Shown here one piece after another: positions 1 through 5,008 of a stretch of 5,008 nucleotides of DNA. The position numbers and the translations under genes are program-made. The stretch comes from Endomicrobiia bacterium (lineage in GTDB: Bacteria; Elusimicrobiota; Endomicrobiia; Endomicrobiales; Endomicrobiaceae): positions 1 through 5,008 of the forward strand of contig WQUP01000121.1 in assembly GCA_009782015.1 (NCBI GenBank). Direction: 5' to 3'. The notes beneath the pieces were generated by a model, which saw nothing but the letters and a program-made list of their open reading frames with translations, had not been told where the DNA came from and made no database searches. The stretch's first letter is position 1. The number at the start of each line of letters is the position of its first letter.

Positions 1-83
1 AAGGCATGGACGAATCGAGCGGCACGCTTGATAGCGAGTACACAACTACAAATATAAGCGCGGGATACAGGTTTGGGTTTTAA
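1..83 (+). CDS. C-terminal end of a probable outer-membrane beta-barrel protein (partial)
   Basis: The reading frame is open from the left edge (first full codon at 3) to a TAA at 81-83 and gives 26 residues ending in ISAGYRFGF. Seen: the last stretch alternates polar and hydrophobic/aromatic residues and ends in a terminal phenylalanine. In diderm bacteria that is the usual signature of the last strand of an outer-membrane beta-barrel, read by the BAM assembly machinery. Inferred: this is the end of a porin or similar barrel protein; the specific family cannot be told from 26 residues. A chance open frame this short is possible, but the terminal-F pattern and a stop placed just before a composite repeat argue for a real gene end. 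No intrinsic terminator with a T-run follows; the next DNA is the repeat at 90-215. Confidence 0.6.
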   Translation, partial: GMDESSGTLDSEYTTTNISAGYRFGF

Positions 84-89
84 AAGAAA

Positions 90-215
90 GAGTGAAGAGT
101 GAAAAGTGAGGAGTGAAGATACGACAACACGGATTCCGTTTTTCAACGGAATGACAACAAAAGCCCTTGTCGTATCTCCACTCCTCACTCTCAACTCCCC
201 ACTCTGCCGTTAAAA
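90..215. repeat. Composite inverted repeat, copy A (heptamer arms around a REP-like core)
   Basis: The left arm at 90-127 and the right arm at 167-204 are inverted copies matching at 32 of 38 positions. Each arm is four tandem heptamers of the form GAGTGRR followed by GATACGACAA. Five of the six mismatches are transitions that would leave U-G wobble pairs in a minus-strand transcript. The core (128-166) contains a perfect 8-bp hairpin. To the right, conservation with copy B (arms at 3311-3348 and 3396-3435) runs on through CGTTAAAA to 215, one base before the yajQ Shine-Dalgarno. The element occupies nearly all the space between the upstream stop codon and yajQ. It encodes no protein. It could be a non-autonomous mobile element or a transcript-processing or termination structure; the sequence does not decide between these. 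Confidence 0.85.
133..152. repeat. REP-like hairpin in the core of copy A
   Basis: ATTCCGTT at 133-140 and AACGGAAT at 145-152 form a perfect 8-bp stem with a 4-base TTTC loop, flanked by GG and GAC. Palindromes of the general form GGATTCCG...CGGAATGAC are dispersed in many bacterial genomes (known in general; this copy was not searched). No T-run follows, so it does not look like an intrinsic terminator. Copy B carries a different hairpin at the same place. Confidence 0.75.
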
Positions 216-220
216 AGGAG
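216..220 (+). promoter_or_regulatory. Ribosome binding site of yajQ, abutting the repeat edge
   Basis: AGGAG lies 5 bases before the ATG at 226, a good spacing. It directly follows the last base conserved between the two composite repeats, so translation initiation of yajQ lies immediately beside a large potential hairpin. Confidence 0.8.
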
Positions 221-225
221 AAATC

Positions 226-723
226 ATGGCTGACAAATTTTCTTTTGACATTGTTTCGGAAGTGGATATGATGGAAGTTGAGAATGCCGTTAATCAGGCG
301 CAGAAGGAGCTTGCCAACAGATTCGATTTTAAAGGCAGCAAATCTTCCATAGAATTAAATAAAACCGACAAAAAAATAACTCTTGTGGCCGACGACGAAT
401 TTAAAATGAAGGCTCTCAAGGACATTTTGGATGGGCGTTTTGCCAAAAGGGGAGTTTCCCTAAAGGCGCTTAATTATAAGGCTGAGGAAAAAGCTTTTGA
501 AGGTTATATCAGACAGGTTGCTGAAATAATTTCCGGGCTGCCTTCCGACAAAGCCAAAGAACTTGTGAAAATGATTAAAGATTCCAAGTTAAAAGTCCAG
601 GCCCAGATAGACGGGCCTAAAGTAAAAGTCATCTCTCCTAAAAAGGACGATTTGCAGCAGGTGATAGCTTACCTCAAGCAGACAAGTTTCTCCCTGCCTC
701 TTCAGTTCACTAATTACAGGTAG
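226..723 (+). CDS. yajQ: YajQ family nucleotide-binding protein
   Basis: This 165-residue protein is a full-length YajQ (UPF0234) family member; E. coli YajQ is of similar size. Conserved blocks seen are FDIVSEVD (7-14), RFDFKGS (32-38), KMIKDSKLKVQAQI (115-128), DDLQQVI (141-147) and a C-terminal LPLQFTNYR (157-165). Family knowledge: these are small cytoplasmic proteins with two ferredoxin-like domains that bind nucleic acid or nucleotides. In Xanthomonas and Pseudomonas a homologue binds cyclic di-GMP and acts with a transcription factor. Whether this protein binds cyclic di-GMP is not shown by sequence. The ATG at 226 is supported by AGGAG 5 bases upstream and by alignment of the family N-terminus. 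It is followed after 6 bases by the phosphatase gene, so the two are probably one transcript. Confidence 0.96.
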   Translation: MADKFSFDIVSEVDMMEVENAVNQAQKELANRFDFKGSKSSIELNKTDKKITLVADDEFKMKALKDILDGRFAKRGVSLKALNYKAEEKAFEGYIRQVAEIISGLPSDKAKELVKMIKDSKLKVQAQIDGPKVKVISPKKDDLQQVIAYLKQTSFSLPLQFTNYR

Positions 724-724
724 G
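717..724 (+). promoter_or_regulatory. Ribosome binding site of the phosphatase gene, overlapping the yajQ stop
   Basis: The stretch CAGGTAGG contains two AGG half-sites and overlaps the last yajQ codon and its TAG stop (721-723). The phosphatase ATG follows at 730. This arrangement suggests translational coupling between the two genes. Confidence 0.5.
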
Positions 725-729
725 TCATT

Positions 730-1719
730 ATGGATTCCAAGCGCATTGTTCCGGCTGTCGCCGAACGTACGGAAAACGGCGATTACGTCATCAATTTTAA
801 AGAAAGCGGAAACTTCAAAGTTTTCAGCGGTAACTCCGAGAAAAGCATGGAGAAAGAGGTCTTTCTGCGCTCAAGCGGAAAAAGTATTTCCGTGCGCTCG
901 AACTTCCCGCAGGAACGCCTTTTGTTTAAGATAAGCAAAGACGACAATCCGGATTTTTTTTACGTCTCCGAGAGGCACATTCCGATGCGGGGAACTCCTA
1001 ACTTCCGCGATCTCGGCGGGATAGTCAATAAGCACGGAAGACAGATAAAATGGGGAAAGTTTTTCCGCTCGGGAAATATCTCGAGTCTTACGGATGAAGA
1101 TCTCGAATACTTTAAAACATTAAAGATAAAAAAAGTAATCGATCTGCGAAGCCGCGCGGAAATCGAGCGCGAACCTGAAAAATTGCCCCGCGGCGGACAT
1201 ATAAAATATATCAATGTTCCGATAAGCAATCCTGCGGAGTTCGGAAAGCTTGTCGAAGAAATGAAAAACAGCTCCGGAGCGCAGAATGCCGTAGATGCCG
1301 TTATGCTCAAAGGCGCGCACGATTTTACAAGCGCGCTTGCCGAATTTAAGCCGGTAATCGACGCTATGATCGAAGGCGGGCCTTTTTTGTGCCACTGCAG
1401 CGCCGGCAAAGACCGCACGGGAATAGCCTCGGCGCTGATACTTTCCATCCTTGACGTCGAGAAGGCGGCAGTTTTGGAAGATTATATGCTTTCTAACGAG
1501 TACACCGTGCCTTATTTTTCCAAATATATATCTTTTATCACGGAACTCGGCATTCCCGAGGACATTGCAAGGGCGGCTTCCGGAGTGAAAAAAGAATTTT
1601 TGGAGACGACGCTTAACGATATCGGCATAAAATACGGAAGTTTCGACGAAATGGCAAAAGAAGTCTTTGGTATAGACGCGGAAATAAAAAAAGAACTTTT
1701 GCGCCGCTTCACATATTAA
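730..1719 (+). CDS. Tyrosine/dual-specificity phosphatase (Y_phosphatase3 type)
   Basis: This 329-residue protein is predicted to hydrolyse phosphoester bonds on phosphotyrosine or related substrates through a cysteinyl-phosphate intermediate. Seen: the P-loop HCSAGKDRTG with nucleophile Cys223 and phosphate-binding Arg229, the family block GTPNFRDLGG (88-97), and VIDLRS ending at 141. The GKDRTG form is that of the bacterial group including Mycobacterium PtpB and Listeria LipA, some of which also dephosphorylate phosphoinositides; the true substrate here is unknown. Residues 1 to about 85 form a separate region rich in likely beta strands, resembling the N-terminal beta-sandwich of other members. 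The C-terminus (about 290-329) fits the small helical tail of the family. There is no signal peptide or membrane segment, so it is probably cytoplasmic. It starts 6 bases after yajQ, suggesting co-transcription. Confidence 0.92.
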   Translation: MDSKRIVPAVAERTENGDYVINFKESGNFKVFSGNSEKSMEKEVFLRSSGKSISVRSNFPQERLLFKISKDDNPDFFYVSERHIPMRGTPNFRDLGGIVNKHGRQIKWGKFFRSGNISSLTDEDLEYFKTLKIKKVIDLRSRAEIEREPEKLPRGGHIKYINVPISNPAEFGKLVEEMKNSSGAQNAVDAVMLKGAHDFTSALAEFKPVIDAMIEGGPFLCHCSAGKDRTGIASALILSILDVEKAAVLEDYMLSNEYTVPYFSKYISFITELGIPEDIARAASGVKKEFLETTLNDIGIKYGSFDEMAKEVFGIDAEIKKELLRRFTY

Positions 1720-1742
1720 AATAGCGCACCATAAAAGCTTTA

Positions 1743-1874
1743 CCTTCTCTCCTTGCGGGAGAAGGACTTGCGAAGCAAGAGAGCCTGTCCCGAAAGGTAG
1801 TAATTCGGGAATGAGGGGTATGCCTTTAGAAAACGTCAACCCCTCGCCCTGCCCTCTCCCGCAAGGGGCGAGGG
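1743..1874. repeat. REP-pair element with inverted 23-bp ends (MITE/BIME-like)
   Basis: The ends at 1743-1765 and 1852-1874 are inverted copies of one 23-bp unit (19 of 23 positions match; shared core TCTCCCGCAAGG). Each can fold alone, the left one with CCTTCTC pairing to GAGAAGG. Between them lie further short palindromes: CTTGC/GCAAG (1767-1771 with 1775-1779), TCCCGAA/TTCGGGA (1788-1794 with 1804-1810) and GAGGGGT/ACCCCTC (1813-1819 with 1839-1845). A perfect 9-bp pairing of CCCTCGCCC (1841-1849) with GGGCGAGGG (1866-1874) competes with the last. This density of palindromes and the absence of a credible reading frame mark it as a dispersed non-coding repeat. It fills over half of the 234-base gap; the rest (1720-1742 and 1875-1953) holds nothing else I can name apart from the weak ribosome site. 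Confidence 0.8.
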
Positions 1875-1935
1875 AACAACAAAAATCCCTAAAAAGAGAC
1901 CAAGCCTCCTCCGGATTGGAATTTAAATATCTTTT

Positions 1936-1940
1936 GGAAG
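1936..1940 (+). promoter_or_regulatory. Weak, distant ribosome binding site of the rRNA methyltransferase gene
   Basis: GGAAG is the only purine-rich Shine-Dalgarno candidate before the ATG at 1954, with a long 13-base spacing. An in-frame TAA at 1924-1926 rules out a start further upstream, so ATG 1954 is fixed unless the rare ATT at 1948 is used. Initiation is therefore probably weak. Confidence 0.4.
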
Positions 1941-1953
1941 AAAATCAATTAAA

Positions 1954-3306
1954 ATGTCGCTTAAAAACAAAACAATCAGCGTTACTGCGGAAAAGATAGT
2001 TTTTCCGGGACGTTCACTTTGCAGATGCGAAGACGGAATAGCTCTTTTTACCGAGGGGCTTCTCCCGGGCGAAGCTGCGGACGTTTTGGTTATAAAAGAT
2101 AAAAAATCTTTCAGGGAAGGCGTTTTAGCAAAAATCACGCAAAAATCTCCCGAGAGAATAGAGCCGGTCTGCCATTCTTTCGGCCGCTGCGGCGGCTGTA
2201 CTTTCCAAAATACCGATTATGAAAATCAGATAAAATATAAAAAGATTTATTTTGACGAGCTTCTCGGCTCTTTAGGAGCAGAAACCGGCGCCATTTTAAA
2301 AAGTCCTGCGGTTTGGAACTACAGAAACAAGATGGAGCTGAGCTTTTTTAATGAAGGAGACAATGTCTCCCTCGGACTTCACTGCAGGGGCAGCTTTGAC
2401 AGATACGTTTCCGTTCCGCCGTGCTTTATAGCGGATAAAGATTTTTTAAAAGCCGCTGAAGCGGTCAAAAACTTTGCAAATAAAAACAAACTTCCAGCGT
2501 ACGATAAAATGACGCACGAAGGATTTTTCAGGCATCTCGTGCTGCGCAAAGCCCAAAACAACGGCGAATTTCTTATAAATATAGTCACAAACAGATCTGA
2601 CTTGGGCGCAGGGCTCTTCGAGCCTATTGTAAAAGAACTTAAAGAGTATGCGCACAGCATTTACTGGACGCACAACGGCAGATTGTCAGACGCCGTAGTC
2701 GTTGACAAATTCGAGCTTCTTTACGGCAAAGAGCACATAACCGAAAAACTGAATGTCGGCGGCAAAGATTATTTTTTCAATATTTCGCCTTTTTCGTTTT
2801 TTCAGACAAACTCCAAAGGCGCAGAAATACTTTACAATGAAGTGTTGAGGCTTTTAAAGCCGTCAAAGAGCGACACACTCCTTGACCTTTACTGCGGCAC
2901 GGGAACCATAGGTATATCTCTGGCTGACAAAGTGAAAAAAGTCATCGCAATAGAGCAGGTAGCGCAGGCGATTGACGACGCAAATGAGAACGCTAAGCAA
3001 AATAATGTGAACAATGCGGAATTTTTCGCTTTGACCGCGGAAAAATGGGCTAAAGAAAACAATGAAAAGTTTGACGCCGTTGTAGTCGATCCTCCGAGAA
3101 GCGGGCTTACAAACGACGTAATAAAGTTTTTGACAAACTCGGGCGCAAAAAAAATAGTTTATGTCTCGTGCAATCCGTCAACGCTTGCAAGGGATCTGGG
3201 CTTGATAAAAGAAAGCGGAAAGTACGCGGTGAGGGCAATCACGCCTGTGGACATGTTCCCGCAGACTTACCATATAGAAGCGGCAGTTCTTTTGGAAAGA
3301 CAATAA
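1954..3306 (+). CDS. rlmD: 23S rRNA (uracil-C5)-methyltransferase, RlmD/TrmA family with Fe-S cluster
   Basis: This 450-residue enzyme is predicted to transfer a methyl group from S-adenosylmethionine to C5 of a uridine in 23S rRNA (U1939 in E. coli numbering for RlmD). Domains in order: an N-terminal TRAM-like RNA-binding region (about 5-62); a [4Fe-4S] site formed by Cys73, Cys79, Cys82 and probably Cys157; a central RNA-binding region; and a Rossmann methyltransferase domain. SAM-binding motifs are FFQTNS with Gln284, DLYCGTGTIG (311-320) and DPPRSG (379-384). The catalytic nucleophile is Cys406 in SCNPSTLARDL, and the general base is Glu442 in HIEAAVLLER. All key residues are present, so it should be active. 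The Fe-S site separates it from TrmA, but RlmD cannot be told from RlmC or dual-specificity RlmCD by eye. The start is fixed by an in-frame stop at 1924-1926. Confidence 0.9.
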   Translation: MSLKNKTISVTAEKIVFPGRSLCRCEDGIALFTEGLLPGEAADVLVIKDKKSFREGVLAKITQKSPERIEPVCHSFGRCGGCTFQNTDYENQIKYKKIYFDELLGSLGAETGAILKSPAVWNYRNKMELSFFNEGDNVSLGLHCRGSFDRYVSVPPCFIADKDFLKAAEAVKNFANKNKLPAYDKMTHEGFFRHLVLRKAQNNGEFLINIVTNRSDLGAGLFEPIVKELKEYAHSIYWTHNGRLSDAVVVDKFELLYGKEHITEKLNVGGKDYFFNISPFSFFQTNSKGAEILYNEVLRLLKPSKSDTLLDLYCGTGTIGISLADKVKKVIAIEQVAQAIDDANENAKQNNVNNAEFFALTAEKWAKENNEKFDAVVVDPPRSGLTNDVIKFLTNSGAKKIVYVSCNPSTLARDLGLIKESGKYAVRAITPVDMFPQTYHIEAAVLLERQ

Positions 3307-3310
3307 AAAA

Positions 3311-3446
3311 GAGTGAAGAGTGGGGAGTGAGGAGTGAAGATACTGCAACGGCCGTCATTGCGAAGCGGCAAAGCCGCTGAAGCAATCCAGAGCAGTTGCG
3401 TCGTATCTTCACTCCTCACTCTTCACTCTCCACTCTGTCGTTAAAA
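3311..3446. repeat. Composite inverted repeat, copy B (heptamer arms around a REP-like core)
   Basis: This is the second copy of the element at 90-215. The left arm (3311-3348) and right arm (3396-3435) match at 30 of the first 33 positions; the right arm then carries two extra bases before a shared GCAA. The arms are four GAGTGRR heptamers plus GATAC. Against copy A, the left arm agrees at 30 of 33 positions, and the right side (3403-3446 against 172-215) at 39 of 44, continuing through CGTTAAAA to the edge of the tex ribosome site. The left arm starts 4 bases after the methyltransferase stop codon. The core differs completely from that of copy A. Confidence 0.87.
3354..3388. repeat. REP-like hairpin in the core of copy B
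   Basis: GTCATTGCGAAGCGG begins a nested palindrome: ATTGC pairs with GCAAT as an outer stem, and AGCGGC pairs with GCCGCT as a perfect 6-bp inner stem around an AAA loop. Repeats of the form GTCATTGCGA...GAAGCAATCC are widespread dispersed elements in bacteria (known in general, not searched here). It occupies the position taken by an unrelated hairpin at 133-152 in copy A. Confidence 0.75.
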
Positions 3447-3450
3447 GGGG
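3445..3450 (+). promoter_or_regulatory. Ribosome binding site of tex, overlapping the repeat edge
   Basis: AAGGGG ends 4 bases before the ATG at 3455, a slightly short spacing. Its first two A residues belong to the CGTTAAAA edge conserved with copy A, so the repeat supplies part of the initiation region. Confidence 0.65.
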
Positions 3451-3454
3451 TTTT

Positions 3455-5008
3455 ATGAACAGCGGAGACAGGATAATCGATTGGATAACTTCGGATTTGT
3501 CGCTTCATGAAAGCGGCGTAAGAAACACCGTGGTGATGCTTGGCAGCGGCGATACAGTTCCTTTCATATCGCGCTACAGAAAAGAGAAGACGGGAAATCT
3601 TAACGAAGTAAATATCAGGGATATCAACGACAAACTTCAATACTATATAGAGCTTGAAACAAGGAAAGAAACGATACTTGCAAGCATTGAAGAGCAGAAA
3701 AAGATGACTCCCGAGCTTAAGAAGCAGATAGAAGAGTGCAAAGAAAAAACTAAGCTTGAAGACATTTACCTGCCTTACAAACCCAAACGCCAGACCAAAG
3801 CTACCATAGCCAAAGCAGCCGGGCTTGAGCCGCTGGCAGTAGAAATTATCGAGCAGCAGCGCGGAATGAAAGAAAACAAGCAGGAAATATTGAAACGGTA
3901 CTTAAATCTTGAGAAAGGCATAGATACGGCGGAAAAAGCTGCGGCGGGCGCAATAGACATAATAGCCGAGCAGCTGTCCGACGACGCCGTGATAAGAGGC
4001 CTGCTCAGAACTTATATGACAAATAACGGAAATATCCGTTCCAAAGCAACCAAGGCCGCGGAGAATTTAAAAACAAAGTACGATATGTACTACGATTACA
4101 GCGAGCCGCTCAAGACCGTTCCCGGGCACAGGCTGCTTGCCATACGCCGCGGCGCAAAAGAAGAAGTCTTGACGTGGAAAATAGTTTTAGAAGACGAACA
4201 AGCCGTCAATCTCATACTTTCGAAAGTAGTAAAAAATAAAGGGAATATGTCGCTTTTTTATCCCGAGCTCTTTCAGGCTGTGCAGACCGCATACGACAGG
4301 CATCTATATCCTTCGCTTCAGGTTGAAATATTTTTGGCAAAGATGGACGACGCGGACAAAGACGCGATAAACGTGTTTGCGACAAACGCGAAAAATCTGC
4401 TTCTTGCGCCGCCTGCCGGACACAAAGTAATTATGGGCATAGATCCGGGCTTTAGGACGGGTTGTAAAGTGGTCGTGATAGATTCTAACGGAAACTTTAA
4501 AGAGTATCATGCGATTTTTCCGCACGAACCTGCGTCGAGAGTGAGCGAAGCCGAAGACATACTTGTGGATCTGCTTGAAGAGTATTATGTAGAGCTCATA
4601 GCCATAGGCAACGGAACCGCTTCAAAAGAAACAAACACTTTCGTAAATAACGTGTTGAAGAAACATGCTAATTTGAAAGTTATGCCAAAGGTTGTCATTG
4701 TCAGCGAAGCCGGCGCTTCGGTTTATTCCGCTTCGCCTCTGGCTTCTGCTGAGTTCCCGGATCTCGACGTCACGGTGAGGGGGGCCATAAGCATAGCAAG
4801 GAGGCTTCAGGATCCGCTTGCCGAGCTTGTAAAAATAGATCCGAAATCCATAGGCGTAGGCCAATACCAGCACGACGTAAACCAGATACAGCTTAAAAAG
4901 CAGCTCGACGGCACCGTCGAATCAGCCGTCAACTTTGTAGGCGCTAATCTGAATTCCGCTTCCATCGAGCTTTTATCTTATGTTTCAGGCATAGGCAAAG
5001 GCGTGGCA
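3455..5008 (+). CDS. tex: Tex transcription accessory protein, N-terminal 518 residues (open at right edge)
   Basis: The frame runs without a stop from ATG 3455 to the window end, giving 518 complete codons. Full Tex proteins are about 720-780 residues, so roughly the last third is outside, including the S1 RNA-binding domain. Seen: the N-terminal helical block with TVPFISRYRKEKTGNL (34-49), LEDIYLPYKPKR further on, the YqgF/RNase H-like domain beginning VIMGIDPGFRTGCK (GIDPG at 328-332), the highly conserved RRLQDPLAELVKIDPKSIG (449-467) then VGQYQHDV, and the start of a helix-hairpin-helix at VSGIGKGVA (510-518). Family knowledge: Tex is a cytoplasmic nucleic-acid-binding protein related to eukaryotic Spt6, affecting transcription and toxin gene expression in some pathogens; its RNase H-like fold is generally considered inactive. 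The start is supported by AAGGGG 4 bases upstream and by family alignment. Confidence 0.95.
   Translation, partial: MNSGDRIIDWITSDLSLHESGVRNTVVMLGSGDTVPFISRYRKEKTGNLNEVNIRDINDKLQYYIELETRKETILASIEEQKKMTPELKKQIEECKEKTKLEDIYLPYKPKRQTKATIAKAAGLEPLAVEIIEQQRGMKENKQEILKRYLNLEKGIDTAEKAAAGAIDIIAEQLSDDAVIRGLLRTYMTNNGNIRSKATKAAENLKTKYDMYYDYSEPLKTVPGHRLLAIRRGAKEEVLTWKIVLEDEQAVNLILSKVVKNKGNMSLFYPELFQAVQTAYDRHLYPSLQVEIFLAKMDDADKDAINVFATNAKNLLLAPPAGHKVIMGIDPGFRTGCKVVVIDSNGNFKEYHAIFPHEPASRVSEAEDILVDLLEEYYVELIAIGNGTASKETNTFVNNVLKKHANLKVMPKVVIVSEAGASVYSASPLASAEFPDLDVTVRGAISIARRLQDPLAELVKIDPKSIGVGQYQHDVNQIQLKKQLDGTVESAVNFVGANLNSASIELLSYVSGIGKGVA

Noticed and set aside
133..152. Hairpin as an intrinsic terminator of the outer-membrane protein gene
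   Set aside because: The stem is followed by GACAACAAAAG with no T-run on the + strand, so it does not fit the rho-independent pattern.
90..204. Possible CRISPR array because of the repeated short units
   Set aside because: The units are contiguous 7-base tandem repeats with no spacers, arranged as inverted arms, and no cas gene is near.
1120..1839. Long open frame of 239 codons on the minus strand
   Set aside because: It lies almost wholly antisense to the phosphatase, which has clear catalytic motifs; its translation is rich in Phe, Arg and Cys with no recognisable domain, and its first part reads through the REP-pair element.
1901..1935. AT-rich TAAATAT near 1924-1930 as a -10 promoter box for the methyltransferase
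   Set aside because: No matching -35 box is found at 16-18 bases upstream, and AT-rich heptamers are common in this composition.
1811..1999. Plus-strand open frame of 62 codons before the methyltransferase gene
   Set aside because: Its first third is REP palindrome sequence, it has no ribosome site, and it overlaps the true start of the methyltransferase in another frame.
3168..3380. Plus-strand open frame of 70 codons across the methyltransferase end and copy B
   Set aside because: It is an out-of-frame shadow of the methyltransferase C-terminus that runs into the repeat, with no ribosome site or domain.

Overview
This window comes from a bacterial chromosome of moderately AT-rich composition, with every gene on the + strand. 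In order it holds: the last 26 codons of a probable outer-membrane beta-barrel protein (1-83), yajQ (226-723), a dual-specificity/tyrosine phosphatase of the CxxGKDRTG type (730-1719), an RlmD/TrmA-family 23S rRNA uracil-C5 methyltransferase (1954-3306), and the first 518 codons of tex (3455-5008, open at the right edge). The C-terminal phenylalanine and alternating aromatic pattern of the first gene point to a diderm (Gram-negative-type) organism. Housekeeping genes cannot be placed in a phylum by eye. The composition and dispersed palindromes would suit a lineage such as Elusimicrobiota/Endomicrobia, but that is a low-confidence guess.

The protein-coding content is ordinary housekeeping: a nucleotide-binding regulator (YajQ), a signalling-type phosphatase 6 bp downstream that is probably co-transcribed with it, an Fe-S rRNA methyltransferase and an RNA-binding transcription accessory protein (Tex). 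Apart from the yajQ-phosphatase pair there is no sign of a dedicated pathway, and no mobile-element genes, RNA genes, CRISPR array or defence system are visible.

The unusual part is the intergenic DNA. All three larger gaps are filled by palindromic repeats. The gaps before yajQ (84-225) and before tex (3307-3454) carry two copies of the same composite element. Its long inverted arms are built from four tandem heptamers of the form GAGTGRR, ending in a GATAC box, and they enclose a core that differs between copies, each core being its own REP-like hairpin. The conserved right edge of this element runs into the Shine-Dalgarno region of the downstream gene in both copies. The gap before the methyltransferase (1720-1953) holds a different element of about 132 bp, bounded by two inverted copies of a 23-bp REP unit. 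No gap exceeds 300 bases.
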